From DAOUJW01 sp034422115 (GTDB taxonomy: Bacteria > Chloroflexota > Dehalococcoidia > Lucifugimonadales > UBA2985), in contig DAOUJW010000021.1 in the NCBI GenBank assembly GCA_034422115.1, positions 62,001 to 126,000 of the forward strand: a stretch of 64,000 nt of DNA, read 5' to 3'. This document shows, piece by piece, positions 8,838 to 17,705 of this stretch (position 1 is its first letter; each line of letters opens with the position of its first letter). Made by a program: the position numbers and the translations under genes. The notes beneath the pieces are model-generated. The model was not told where the DNA came from, searched no databases, and saw only the letters and a list, made by a program, of their open reading frames with translations.

Positions 8838-10661
8838 CTAGGAGCCCCCCTCCACGTTCAGGGTTCGCGTCTCAAGGCCGAGGCCGGCTGCGCCGTTGCC
8901 GTCGGCGGACAGCGTTCCGCCGCCGTTGACCTCCATCTCCTGCGGGCGCAGCTGAAGCTCGTATATCTCCTGGTACGGGCCAGGCACGCTCAATAGCTCC
9001 TCGTGGACGCCCTTCTGCACTATCCTGCCCTCTTTCATCACCAGTATCATGTCTGCGTTCTTCACGCTGCTCAGGCGATGGGCAATGACGAAGGTAGTCC
9101 TGCCCTGAATCACCGTATCCAACGCTTGGCGAATAAGATGCTCCGTCTCCGTATCGACGCTGGACGTGGAGTCGTCCAGGATGAGGATGGGCGGGTCCAG
9201 CAGCAGCGTGCGGGCGATGGCCAGTCGCTGCCTCTGGCCGCCGGAGAGGGTCACGCCCCGCTCTCCCACGTAGCTGTCGTACCCATCGGGCATGCTCTCA
9301 ATGAAGTCGTGAAGCTGGGCGGCCTTGGCCGCTCGCACCACGTCCTCAAAGGGCGCGTCCACGGAGCCGTAGGCAATGTTCGCCCTTATGGTAGAGGTGA
9401 AGATGAACACGTCCTGCTGCACAATGCCCACGTTGCGGCGCAGGGAGGCCAGGGTGGCGTCCCGGATGTCCATCCCGTCGATGGTGATGCGGCCTTCGGT
9501 TACGTCGTAGAAGCGGGGAATCAGGTGTACGACGGTGGTCTTGCCGCTGCCGGGCGCGCCGAGAATGGCGATCACCTTCGTCCTGGGAGCTTCGAAGTCG
9601 ACGCCCTTGAGCACCGGCGACAGCTCGCTGTACCCGAAGGACACGTCCTCAAAGCGCACGTCGCCACTCACGCGCCCCACGTCCAGGGCGTTCCGCTTCT
9701 CCTGCACCGGCGACTCCGCGTCCAGCACGTAGAAGATGCGCTCCCCGGAGGACATGGCGCGGGAGAAGCTGTTGACTATCCAGGCCGTCATGCGCACGGG
9801 TATGGCCAGCAGGCCCATGTAGAGAAGGAAGGAGACCAGCTCACCCTCCGTCATGGCCCCGTCCACCACCTGCAGCGCGCCGAACCACAGGATGACGCCC
9901 GTTCCTCCAAGGAGGAAGAAGTTGTTGAGGGACGTGGTGATGGCCTGGAGCCTCTCGGCGGTGAAGCCGTACCGGGCCACCTCAGAGGCGTGGTAGTTGA
10001 ACTTCCCCTTCTCCAGGTCTTCGGCGGCGAAGGCCTTGACCACCCGCTGCCCGGCCAGGTTCTCCTGGAGCACCGTGTTCAGGTATCCCATCTCCGTGCG
10101 CTCGGCCATCCAGTTGCGGCGCATCTCCAGCATGATGGTAGCCGTCCGCAGGATGATGAAGGGCACAAACACCAGGCTCATCAGGGCCAGCTTCCAGCTT
10201 GAGATGACCAGGATGACGCTGACGCCCAGGATGAGGAGCACCATGTAGCCGCCGCGTATCACGCCTCCCTGGATGAACATCCGCACCCCCTCCACGTCCG
10301 CAGTGGCCCGGGACATCAGGTCACCGGATCGCTGGTTGTCGTGGAAGCCGAAGCTGAGACGCTGCAGCCGCTCGTAGAAGGCGTTGCGGATGTCGTAGGC
10401 GACGCGCTGGCCCAGGGACTCGCCGAGGTACTGCTGTCCGTAGGCGGCCACGCCTCGGAGGGCGCTTATGACCAGTACCAGCACGGCCAGGAAGACGAGG
10501 GGCGCGACTTCGCCGGACTTGACCACCTCGTCAACGGCGGTGCCGAGTATGCGGGGTATGGCCAGGGCAAAGGCCGTTACGCCAATGGTGCAGACGTAGG
10601 CCAGCAGCAGTCTGTACTTGTACTTGAGGGAGAAGCGGACGAGCCTGAGCAGGATGCGCAT
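8838..10661 (-). CDS. ABC exporter half-transporter, subunit A with degenerate Walker B
   Basis: A 607-residue permease-ATPase, first gene of the two-gene exporter operon. After six membrane helices come Walker A GAPGSGKTT, Q-loop IVQQDVF, a canonical signature LSGGQRQRLA, Walker B ILILDDSTSSVD and switch IAHRLSS. The catalytic Glu after Walker B is Asp. Combined with the LSVGQ signature of subunit B this makes one non-canonical ATP site and leaves one consensus site, as in known heterodimeric exporters. A TATACT box ends nine bases before ATG 10661, so the mRNA may be leaderless. About 40 C-terminal residues extend past the ATPase domain. Confidence 0.95.
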   Translation of the reverse strand: MRILLRLVRFSLKYKYRLLLAYVCTIGVTAFALAIPRILGTAVDEVVKSGEVAPLVFLAVLVLVISALRGVAAYGQQYLGESLGQRVAYDIRNAFYERLQRLSFGFHDNQRSGDLMSRATADVEGVRMFIQGGVIRGGYMVLLILGVSVILVISSWKLALMSLVFVPFIILRTATIMLEMRRNWMAERTEMGYLNTVLQENLAGQRVVKAFAAEDLEKGKFNYHASEVARYGFTAERLQAITTSLNNFFLLGGTGVILWFGALQVVDGAMTEGELVSFLLYMGLLAIPVRMTAWIVNSFSRAMSSGERIFYVLDAESPVQEKRNALDVGRVSGDVRFEDVSFGYSELSPVLKGVDFEAPRTKVIAILGAPGSGKTTVVHLIPRFYDVTEGRITIDGMDIRDATLASLRRNVGIVQQDVFIFTSTIRANIAYGSVDAPFEDVVRAAKAAQLHDFIESMPDGYDSYVGERGVTLSGGQRQRLAIARTLLLDPPILILDDSTSSVDTETEHLIRQALDTVIQGRTTFVIAHRLSSVKNADMILVMKEGRIVQKGVHEELLSVPGPYQEIYELQLRPQEMEVNGGGTLSADGNGAAGLGLETRTLNVEGGS

Positions 10662-10670
10662 TGTTGTATG

Positions 10671-10676
10671 AGTATA
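10671..10676 (-). promoter_or_regulatory. -10 box of the ABC exporter operon
   Basis: TATACT on the minus strand ends nine bases before the ATG of subunit A, leaving almost no room for a leader or ribosome binding site. No clear -35 was found. Confidence 0.55.
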
Positions 10677-10891
10677 TTCACCATAGGGTTCACTGCGTAT
10701 GGCTCGAAAGGGGAGGAGGGGTCAACACAATGCCCAGCGTATATTACTCCAAACCTGAGCTTGCGTCTAGGGTGTGGGTTTAATCAAGCAGGGCTACCGC
10801 AAAGTCGCGATCATGCGTGAGCACAACCGGGGGGAGTAAATGAGTGGGAGCAACTAGAGACGTTCGGGTCGGACGTGAAATCTACAGAACG

Positions 10892-11278
10892 CTACATCCC
10901 CGCCAGTTGCTGGGCGTCCTGGATGTACTCCGCGGTCTCGATGATGATGCGTTCGGTGTCTTCAATAGGTTCGCAGTTGCCGGAGTAGAAGCAGTCGCCG
11001 TGAAGGGCAGCCTGCCTCTCAAAGTACCTGGCCTGCAAACCGCGCATGGACGGGTCGGCGGCGGCCATTGTGCGCAGGGCCCTGGTGGTGTCGGGCGACC
11101 TGGGAGGAAGCCTGTCCGTGCGAACGAGGATCAGGGCGTCCGTGGCGCGCTTGGCCGCGCACCAAGCCTTCTCCGCGGCGTCGCGGAGGTCGCCGGCGGC
11201 AAGACGCTCCAGGGCTGCACGATGCATCTGCCGCGCGTCGCCGAATATGCGGGCGGCTTCAGATTCAACTACGGTCAT
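10892..11278 (-). CDS. HEPN/PaREP1-like helical protein
   Basis: A 128-residue, helix-rich cytoplasmic protein. The N-terminal pattern ARIFGDARQMHRAALERL followed by GDLRDAAEKAWCAAKRATDALI resembles HEPN-type and PaREP1 proteins, in which such helices pair in dimers. The usual RNase motif Rx4-6H is not obvious. The remainder (LQARYFERQAALHGDCFYSG and a final ETAEYIQDAQ helix) is also typical of this group. No nucleotidyltransferase partner lies beside it, so this is not a clear HEPN-MNT toxin pair. A GAGGAGA ribosome binding site precedes ATG 11278. Confidence 0.6.
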   Translation of the reverse strand: MTVVESEAARIFGDARQMHRAALERLAAGDLRDAAEKAWCAAKRATDALILVRTDRLPPRSPDTTRALRTMAAADPSMRGLQARYFERQAALHGDCFYSGNCEPIEDTERIIIETAEYIQDAQQLAGM

Positions 11279-11297
11279 TCACGTCTCCTCACCGGGC

Positions 11298-11306
11298 ATT
11301 ATAGCA
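11298..11306 (-). promoter_or_regulatory. Extended -10 promoter of the HEPN-like gene
   Basis: TGCTATAAT on the minus strand lies 19 bases upstream of the start codon, the same nine-base motif and the same distance as for the adenosyltransferase at 1.9 kb. Confidence 0.65.
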
Positions 11307-11423
11307 TAGCGCTTTAGTGAAACTCACTCTCCAACAAACCCTTGCCTGTAAAATGCGCGGGACTTATAATTTACCTTGTTTCAATTGCAACACATCGCCT
11401 CCAGTGTTCACGGAGGGCGTCGC

Positions 11424-12098
11424 TTGCCCAAGCCTTCCACCATCGCAATAGACGGTCCAGTCGCATCAGGGAAAACGGCCGTGGGCGGCCTGTTGGCTCT
11501 GCGACTTGCGTATCGCTTCATCGATACCGGCGTGATGTACCGGGCCGTCACCTGGGCTGCGCTGAGGGACGGGATAAACCCCGAGGACGGGGCGGCGGTG
11601 ACCGCGCTGGCCCACAGGATGCAGATGGAAGTTACCTACAGCGACAACCTGAGCGGCCCAAGGCTCAAGGTCGATGGCCGCGAGCTCACGGGGGAGCTGC
11701 GGGCGAAAGAGGTGGACGGCTGGGTGTCCCTGGTGTCCAGCTACAGCGGCGTCAGGCGTGCGCTGGTGGCTCGACAGCGGGCGCTGGCAGAGGAGGGTAG
11801 GATCATCATGGTGGGCAGGGACATAGGCACGGTGGTGCTGCCGGACGCAGACCTCAAGGTGTTCCTCACCGCCTCCCGCGAGGAGCGCGCCCAACGTCGA
11901 TACCGCGAGATGAAGGAGAAAGGCCAGTCGCCTAAAATGGAGCAGGTGATGGAGAACCTGCTGGCCAGGGACGAGATGGACAGCAGCAGGGCCGACTCGC
12001 CGCTGCGGGCGGGGAGCGGCGCGCACGTCCTGAACACAAACCACATGGGGCTTGATGAAGTGGTGGACAGCATAATCAAGCTGATGGAAGAGGGCTGA
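11424..12098 (+). CDS. cmk: Cytidylate kinase
   Basis: Phosphorylates CMP and dCMP with ATP. The P-loop reads IAIDGPVASGKTAVG, the CMP-binding region contains FIDTGVMYRAVTW, and GRDIGTVVLPDADLKVFLTAS plus the lid RAQRRYREM are classic Cmk features. I use TTG 11424 (224 residues) because GGAGGG stands six bases before it and homologues start just before the P-loop; the ATG at 11376 would add 16 unrelated residues. The stop overlaps the plsC start by one base (TGATG), so the genes are coupled. Confidence 0.94.
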   Translation: MPKPSTIAIDGPVASGKTAVGGLLALRLAYRFIDTGVMYRAVTWAALRDGINPEDGAAVTALAHRMQMEVTYSDNLSGPRLKVDGRELTGELRAKEVDGWVSLVSSYSGVRRALVARQRALAEEGRIIMVGRDIGTVVLPDADLKVFLTASREERAQRRYREMKEKGQSPKMEQVMENLLARDEMDSSRADSPLRAGSGAHVLNTNHMGLDEVVDSIIKLMEEG

Positions 12099-12784
12099 TG
12101 GGCGCAGTTTACTCCTCCGCCAGATTCATGATGCGCAACGCGCTGCGGCTCTTCGGCGACTGGCAGGTTGAGGGCAGGGAGTGCGTTCCGCCCAGGGGGC
12201 CGCTCATCGTGGTGTCCAACCACCAGAGCAACATGGATCCCCCGCTGATCATGGCGAGCCTCCCCCGGCGGGTCTACTTCATGGCAAAGCGGGGCATCTT
12301 CAACGGCCCGGTACTGTCGTTCCTGCTGAAGGCCTACGGCGCATTCCCCCTCAACCGGGACGGCGGCGACCTGCAGGCCATCCAGTGGAGCCTGAAAATG
12401 CTCGACGGCGGCGCAGCCATAGGAATGTTCCCGGAGGGCACCCGGAGTCCCTATGGGATGCGGAAGGGCATACCCGGCATTGCGATGATTGCCCTCAAGT
12501 CCGGCGCTCCCATCCTGCCGATGGGGATGACCGGCACGGAGCGGACCGGCCCGCCCTGGCAGGTGGCAATGCCCAGGGGCGAGTTCAGAGTGAAGATAGG
12601 CCAGCCCTTCTCACTGCCCACGATAGAGGGCAGGGTCAGCCGCGAGCAGCTACAGGGCATGACCGATATGATCATGGAGCGCGTCGCGGCCCTGCTTCCC
12701 AACGACTACCGCGGAGTCTACGACCTGAAGAGCGCGCCTGCACCGCCCAGCCCGACGGCCAGAGCGCAGGACGGGGGCGGTTAG
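12098..12784 (+). CDS. plsC: 1-acyl-sn-glycerol-3-phosphate acyltransferase
   Basis: Adds the second acyl chain in phosphatidic acid synthesis at the inner membrane face. The 228-residue protein has the acyltransferase block I VVSNHQSNMDPP (an NHxxxxD variant, here with Gln instead of Ser), block II FMAKRGIFNGP, block III MFPEGTRSP and block IV PILPMGMTGT. The cmk-plsC order is common in Gram-positive-like bacteria. It overlaps the cmk stop and is followed two bases later by glmS. Confidence 0.93.
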   Translation: MGAVYSSARFMMRNALRLFGDWQVEGRECVPPRGPLIVVSNHQSNMDPPLIMASLPRRVYFMAKRGIFNGPVLSFLLKAYGAFPLNRDGGDLQAIQWSLKMLDGGAAIGMFPEGTRSPYGMRKGIPGIAMIALKSGAPILPMGMTGTERTGPPWQVAMPRGEFRVKIGQPFSLPTIEGRVSREQLQGMTDMIMERVAALLPNDYRGVYDLKSAPAPPSPTARAQDGGG

Positions 12785-12786
12785 CC

Positions 12787-14631
12787 ATGTGCGGCATCAT
12801 CGGATACACGGGCTGCAAAGAGACCGCGCCCATCCTGCTGGACGGCCTGGCCAACCTGGAGTACCGGGGCTACGACAGCGCCGGCATTTCGGTCATCGCC
12901 CCGGACGGCGATGTCGCGGTGCGCAAGGCCTCCGGCAAGCTGGAGAGCCTGGTGCTGTCCCTCCAGGGCGCGCTGCCTGTAGGAAGCGCGGGCATCGGGC
13001 ACACGCGCTGGGCCACCCACGGCGAGGCCAACACGTCCAACGCCCACCCTCTGCTGGACTGCCGGGAAGAGGTCATCGTAGTCCATAACGGCATTGTGGA
13101 GAACTACCTGGAGCTCAAGGAGGAGCTTGTGGAGCAGGGCCACGCCTTCGCGTCCGAGACGGACAGCGAGGTCATCCCCCACCTGATTGAGGGCTACCTT
13201 GGCCGCGGGTCGACAACCGAGGAGGCGGTGCGACTGGCGGCCCTGCGGCTCACGGGCGCCCACGCCGCGGTGGTGATGTGCAAGCGCGACCCCGGAAAGC
13301 TCATTGCCTTCAGGGTGCGCAACGCAGGAGGCATACTGGTGGGATACGGCGAAGACGAGATGCTGCTGGCCAGCGACCTGCCCGCCATCATCCCTCACAC
13401 CCGGGAGGTGGCCTTCCTCTCCGCCGGCGAGATGGTGTCCTTGACGCGGGACTCGGCTTCGTACTGCTCACTGGACGGCTCCGCGCTGGAGAAGACACCC
13501 CAGCATCTGCCCTACGATGCGGTGTCCGTTGCCAAGAGCGGCTTCAGCCACTTCATGCTCAAGGAGATTGTGGAGCAGCCCCAGGCCACCATTGCCACCC
13601 TGCGCGGGCGGGTGTCCTTCGATCCCGGAGACGTGAACCTGGAGGAGCTTGGCCTTGCGGACTCGGACATCCAGGGCATTAACCGGGTGATTTTCGTGGC
13701 GATGGGCACAAGCTACAACGCCGCGCTGGTGGCCCGGCACATGATGGAGCAGCTCAGCGGCCTGCCGTCGGAGGCGGAGATAGCCTCCGAGTTCCGGTAC
13801 AGGAACCCCATCCTGGACTCCAAAACGCTGGTGGTCTCCATAGGCCAGTCAGGTGAGACGGCGGACACCCTGTCGGCGATGGAGGAGGCGTCCCGCAAGG
13901 GCGCGCGGCTGATAACCGTGTGCAACTCCGAGGGCAGCCAGGCCACGAGGCTGGCGGAGGGCTGTATCTACCTGCGGGCTGGCCCGGAGATAGGCGTGGC
14001 GTCGACCAAGACCTTCACCTGCTCGCTTGAGGCCCTCTACCTGCTGGCGGCGTACATCGGCAGTCGGCGGGGGTTCCTCTCCGAATCGGAGCTTGGCAAG
14101 GCCTTGAGAGACCTCGTGAAGCTGCCGGACCTGCTGAGCGAGATGGTCGCCCGCCAGGAGCCGTACATCGCCCTGGCTGAGCGATTCCACAGGAAGCCCA
14201 ACTTCCTCTACATGGGCCGTGGGCCCAACCACGCCATAGCCCTGGAGGGGGCGCTGAAGCTCAAGGAGATAGCCTACACCCACGCGGAGGGGTGCTCCGC
14301 CGGGGAGATGAAGCACGGCCCCATAGCCCTCATCGACGAGGGGATGCCGGTGGTCGCCATTGCGCCCCGGGACGACCTGCGGGACAAGATGCTCAACAGC
14401 ATATTCGAGGTGAAGGCCAGGGGCGCCACGGTGATCGCCCTGGCAACCGAGGGGGACGAGGAGATAGCAGGCATAGCCGACCACGTGCTGTACATCCCGC
14501 CCACGTCTCCGCTTCTGACGCCGGTGCTGGCCTCCGTCCCGTTGCAGCTTCTGGCTTACCACATAGCCGTCAAGCGCGGCTGCGAGATAGACCAGCCGCG
14601 AAACCTGGCCAAGTCCGTGACCGTAGAGTAG
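12787..14631 (+). CDS. glmS: Glutamine-fructose-6-phosphate aminotransferase
   Basis: Makes glucosamine-6-phosphate from fructose-6-phosphate and glutamine, the entry to amino-sugar and cell-envelope precursors. The 614-residue protein starts MCGIIGY, with the nucleophile Cys next to the initiator Met. The amidotransferase domain carries RWATHGEANTSNAHP and VVHNGIVEN; two SIS domains follow, with ISVIA-like turns MGTSYNAAL, SIGQSGETADT and STKTFTCSLEAL, and the C-terminus ends PRNLAKSVTVE. The frame is open far upstream, but ATG 12787 is fixed by the Cys requirement. No glmS ribozyme space exists, since plsC ends two bases earlier. Confidence 0.97.
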   Translation: MCGIIGYTGCKETAPILLDGLANLEYRGYDSAGISVIAPDGDVAVRKASGKLESLVLSLQGALPVGSAGIGHTRWATHGEANTSNAHPLLDCREEVIVVHNGIVENYLELKEELVEQGHAFASETDSEVIPHLIEGYLGRGSTTEEAVRLAALRLTGAHAAVVMCKRDPGKLIAFRVRNAGGILVGYGEDEMLLASDLPAIIPHTREVAFLSAGEMVSLTRDSASYCSLDGSALEKTPQHLPYDAVSVAKSGFSHFMLKEIVEQPQATIATLRGRVSFDPGDVNLEELGLADSDIQGINRVIFVAMGTSYNAALVARHMMEQLSGLPSEAEIASEFRYRNPILDSKTLVVSIGQSGETADTLSAMEEASRKGARLITVCNSEGSQATRLAEGCIYLRAGPEIGVASTKTFTCSLEALYLLAAYIGSRRGFLSESELGKALRDLVKLPDLLSEMVARQEPYIALAERFHRKPNFLYMGRGPNHAIALEGALKLKEIAYTHAEGCSAGEMKHGPIALIDEGMPVVAIAPRDDLRDKMLNSIFEVKARGATVIALATEGDEEIAGIADHVLYIPPTSPLLTPVLASVPLQLLAYHIAVKRGCEIDQPRNLAKSVTVE

Positions 14632-14654
14632 GGCGTAGTCAAGAGCATATAGAC

Positions 14655-15728
14655 ATGCTGTCAGAGGTGAGACTGCAGCTGGAGCGTAGGGAGGAAGGCC
14701 TGTCGCCCTTTGCCGCCAGGTCAGTCAACTCCAAAGGCCGCGTGACTCCCGAAGAGCCGTCGCCACTAAGGACGGAGTTCCAGCGAGACCGGGACCGCAT
14801 CATCCACAGCAACGGTTTTCGACGCCTCAAGCACAAGACCCAGGTGTTCATCGCCCCCACCGGCGACCACTACGTGACGCGTCTGACCCACACCCTGGAG
14901 GTGACGCAGATAGCTCGCACCATCGCCAGGGCGCTCAACCTCAACGAAGACCTGGCGGAGGCCATCGGCCTGGGGCACGACCTGGGGCACACGCCCTTCG
15001 GCCACCTGGGAGAGGAGGAGCTGGACCGCCTGCACCCGGAGGGGTTCCGCCACTCGGCCCAGAGCCTGCGGATGGTGGAGTATCTGGGCAGGAACGGGCA
15101 GGGCCTGAACCTCACATGGGAGGTCAGGGAGGGCATTGAGTCCCACTCCAAGCCTAGGGAGGATCTGATGGGCGCGCTCAAAGGGGACGACGTTTCGCTG
15201 GAGGCGCAGGTGTGCCGCATATCCGACGCAGTGGCCTATCTCAACCACGACATCGGGGACGCCATCAGGGCCGGGGTCATCTCCGAAGACGACCTGCCCC
15301 AGGTTTCCAAAGAGGTACTGGGCACCCGCCACTCACAGCGCATCGACACTATGGTCAGCGACATCGTTAGCTCCTCCTGGGGCATCGCAGAGGGGAAGCA
15401 TCCCGCCAGTGGCGAGAAACCGGCCATCGTCATGAGCCCCGGCGTGCATCAGGCGGCCAACGAGCTGCGGGAGTTCATGTTCCAGCGGGTGTACCTGCCC
15501 GCCAGCGACGGGGAGCTTGGCGACCAGGCCAGGGAGGTCATACGGCTGCTCTACGGCCACTTCTGCGCCCACCCGGAGGAGATACCGGCGGAGTACCACA
15601 TACGGCGCGACCCCGCAGAGCGGATGGCCGTGGACTACATCTCCAGCATGACCGACCACTTTGCGCTGCGCATCGCCGAGGGCATACGGCCTGGGATAGC
15701 TTCACTGAGCGCGGCGCTGTACCGGTAA
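14655..15728 (+). CDS. dgt: Deoxyguanosinetriphosphate triphosphohydrolase-like protein
   Basis: An HD-domain dNTPase that splits dNTPs to deoxynucleosides and triphosphate. The metal residues are visible as His in RLTHTLEVTQIA, His-Asp in GLGHDLGHTPFGH and Asp in AYLNHDIGDA. The N-terminal RDRDRIIHSNGFRRLKHKTQVF is the family hallmark. Length is 357 residues from ATG 14655 (MLSEVRLQLE). It lies 23 bases after glmS in the same direction and is followed by a perfect palindromic repeat before dnaG. Confidence 0.94.
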   Translation: MLSEVRLQLERREEGLSPFAARSVNSKGRVTPEEPSPLRTEFQRDRDRIIHSNGFRRLKHKTQVFIAPTGDHYVTRLTHTLEVTQIARTIARALNLNEDLAEAIGLGHDLGHTPFGHLGEEELDRLHPEGFRHSAQSLRMVEYLGRNGQGLNLTWEVREGIESHSKPREDLMGALKGDDVSLEAQVCRISDAVAYLNHDIGDAIRAGVISEDDLPQVSKEVLGTRHSQRIDTMVSDIVSSSWGIAEGKHPASGEKPAIVMSPGVHQAANELREFMFQRVYLPASDGELGDQAREVIRLLYGHFCAHPEEIPAEYHIRRDPAERMAVDYISSMTDHFALRIAEGIRPGIASLSAALYR

Positions 15729-15739
15729 TATTCAGCAAC

Positions 15740-15767
15740 GTAGGGGCGGTTCGCGAACCGCCCCTAC
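15740..15767. repeat. 28-base perfect palindrome, copy 1
   Basis: GTAGGGGCGGTTCG is followed directly by its reverse complement. A near-identical copy with one G missing lies at 53140-53166. It sits just after dgt and may act as a transcription barrier, although no T-tract follows. It is better called a dispersed intergenic repeat. Confidence 0.85.
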
Positions 15768-15807
15768 AGGACTCCTTCATTTGGCTCACAATTTCCGCTT
15801 CGGTCAC

Positions 15808-15838
15808 TTGAAGACGGACTCAACGCGTCTGCTAGAAT
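15808..15838 (+). promoter_or_regulatory. Candidate dnaG-rpoD promoter
   Basis: TTGAAG at 15808-15813 is followed after 19 bases by an extended -10, TGC plus TAGAAT, ending at 15838. A GGAGGT ribosome binding site then precedes ATG 15882. Confidence 0.55.
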
Positions 15839-15881
15839 TGATATAGACACCCCGTTCCCGCGCGGAGGTTTCTACCAAGCC

Positions 15882-17705
15882 ATGACCGTGATCCAGGAAG
15901 TTAAAAGCCGCAGCGACATTGTAGACGTGGTCTCCGACCGCGTGACCCTCGCCAAGTCAGGGCGCAACTTCAAGGCCGCCTGCCCCTTCCACGCTGAGAA
16001 GACGCCCTCCTTCTACGTCTTCCCTGAGCGGCAGACGTGGCGCTGCTTCGGGGCCTGCGCGGAGGGCGGAGACGTCATCTCCTTCACCATGAAGGCCGAG
16101 AGCCTGGACTTCGCTCAGGCCCTCAGCCAGCTGGCCCAGCGCGCGGGTGTGACGATGCCCACGCCCCAGACCAGGAGGCGAGATGAGGCCCTGGACAGGG
16201 TGAACGAGGCGGCGCTGGACTTCTTCAGAGGCCTTCTGAAATCGGAGGCGGGCCGGATGACCAGGGAGTACCTTGAGCGGCGGGGCGTGAACCGTGAAGC
16301 CGAGGACATGTTCCAGCTTGGACTCAGCCCGGCGGGCTGGGACACCCTGACTCGCCACTTGAAAGACCAGGGATACCAGGAGCAGCAGATACTCTCGGCA
16401 GGCCTGGCAACCAGGACCGAGAGGGGAGACATCCGAGACCTCTTCCACGGGCGTCTCATCTTCCCCATCTGGGACTCCTCCGGCAACCCCGCGGGGTTTG
16501 GCGGCAGGGCGCTGGACGACTCCAACCCCAAGTACCTCAACACGCCCAGGACGCCCCTCTTCGACAAGGGGCATCTGCTGTACGGCCTGCACCTGGCGCG
16601 CGAGTCCATCAGCAGGGAGGGCACAGTCGTGGTGGTGGAGGGCTACATGGACGTCATCGCGGCCCACCAGCACGGCTTCCACAACGTCGTGGCCTCAATG
16701 GGCACGGCTCTCACGGAGCGACAGGTGAGCGCCCTGCGGAACATCGCCTCCAACTTTGTGCTGGCCCTTGACCCGGACAACGCGGGTCAGCAGGCGACTC
16801 TGCGCAGCCTCCAGTCGTCGTGGCAGGTGTTCGAGCGGCGCGCGCTGCGGGCCGGGGGCAGGAGCGACGTGGTGTTCTACGAGCGGCAGCCCCACGCCTC
16901 TCTCAAGGTTGCCGTCCTTCCGACGGGCAAAGACCCCGACCTGCTCATCCGCGAGTCGCCGGAGGAGTGGGAGTCCCTGGTGACCGACGCCAAGCCCCTG
17001 ATGGACTACCTTTTCGACACGATGGCCTCAAGGCTGGACGCGTCTTCCGGGCAGGACAAGCTGCGGGCCACGGAAGCGCTGTTCCCGTTCATAGCGTCAA
17101 TGGACAACCCCTACGACCAGGACCGGTACTTCCGGCGGCTGGCGGACCTCATGGGCGTCAGCGAGGCGGCCCTGGAAGCGAGCATAGGCCGGCCCCAGAG
17201 ACGCCCGGCAACTGGGAATCGGGCAGCAGGCGCGCCGCCCAGGGCCAGCGCGTCGCCCATCGCTATGGCGCACCGGGACCCCCTGGAGGAGTACTGCCTC
17301 TCCCTGCTGCTCCGGCACCCGGAGCTTGGAGAGGGCGGCATCGACATCTCACCGGACTACTTTGACCTGTCTGAAAACCGGGACATCTTCACAAAATGGG
17401 CTGAATGTGCTACAATTGACGATATAAGGGGGAGTCTGTCGCCAAATCTGGCCGAGCACCTCCAGACCCTGCTTGACATAGAGAATCCGCCCTCCAACAT
17501 CAAGGAGAGGGCGAAGGCGTTTGAGGAGGTGGTGAACCGGCTGAAGGAGCGGTTCTACAAAGTCCAGGAGCAGGTGCTGATGGAGCAGTTGGAGGGAGCC
17601 GATTGGACAGACATCTCTAGTTTGCAGCCATCATTGGACCAGGCCCGGGAGATTAACCGCCAGCTGAGGGAGCTATTCTCCGGGTCAACCACAGAATCTA
17701 CGTGA
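15882..17705 (+). CDS. dnaG: DNA primase
   Basis: Synthesises RNA primers at the replication fork. The 607-residue protein has the CHC2 zinc finger (CPFH at about residue 33, then RCFGACAEGGD), the RNA polymerase domain, and a Toprim core with VVVEGYMDVIAAHQHG and LALDPDNAGQQA. The second zinc pair is spaced C-x3-C (CFGAC) rather than C-x2-C. A C-terminal helicase-binding region follows. GGAGGT precedes the ATG. The last four bases overlap the start of the sigma factor gene (GTGA), the widely conserved dnaG-rpoD arrangement. Confidence 0.96.
   Translation: MTVIQEVKSRSDIVDVVSDRVTLAKSGRNFKAACPFHAEKTPSFYVFPERQTWRCFGACAEGGDVISFTMKAESLDFAQALSQLAQRAGVTMPTPQTRRRDEALDRVNEAALDFFRGLLKSEAGRMTREYLERRGVNREAEDMFQLGLSPAGWDTLTRHLKDQGYQEQQILSAGLATRTERGDIRDLFHGRLIFPIWDSSGNPAGFGGRALDDSNPKYLNTPRTPLFDKGHLLYGLHLARESISREGTVVVVEGYMDVIAAHQHGFHNVVASMGTALTERQVSALRNIASNFVLALDPDNAGQQATLRSLQSSWQVFERRALRAGGRSDVVFYERQPHASLKVAVLPTGKDPDLLIRESPEEWESLVTDAKPLMDYLFDTMASRLDASSGQDKLRATEALFPFIASMDNPYDQDRYFRRLADLMGVSEAALEASIGRPQRRPATGNRAAGAPPRASASPIAMAHRDPLEEYCLSLLLRHPELGEGGIDISPDYFDLSENRDIFTKWAECATIDDIRGSLSPNLAEHLQTLLDIENPPSNIKERAKAFEEVVNRLKERFYKVQEQVLMEQLEGADWTDISSLQPSLDQAREINRQLRELFSGSTTEST

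Noticed and set aside
12181..12786. A much longer glmS with an upstream extension
   Set aside because: GlmS needs Cys directly after the initiator Met, which is met only at ATG 12787; the upstream part is a shadow of plsC.
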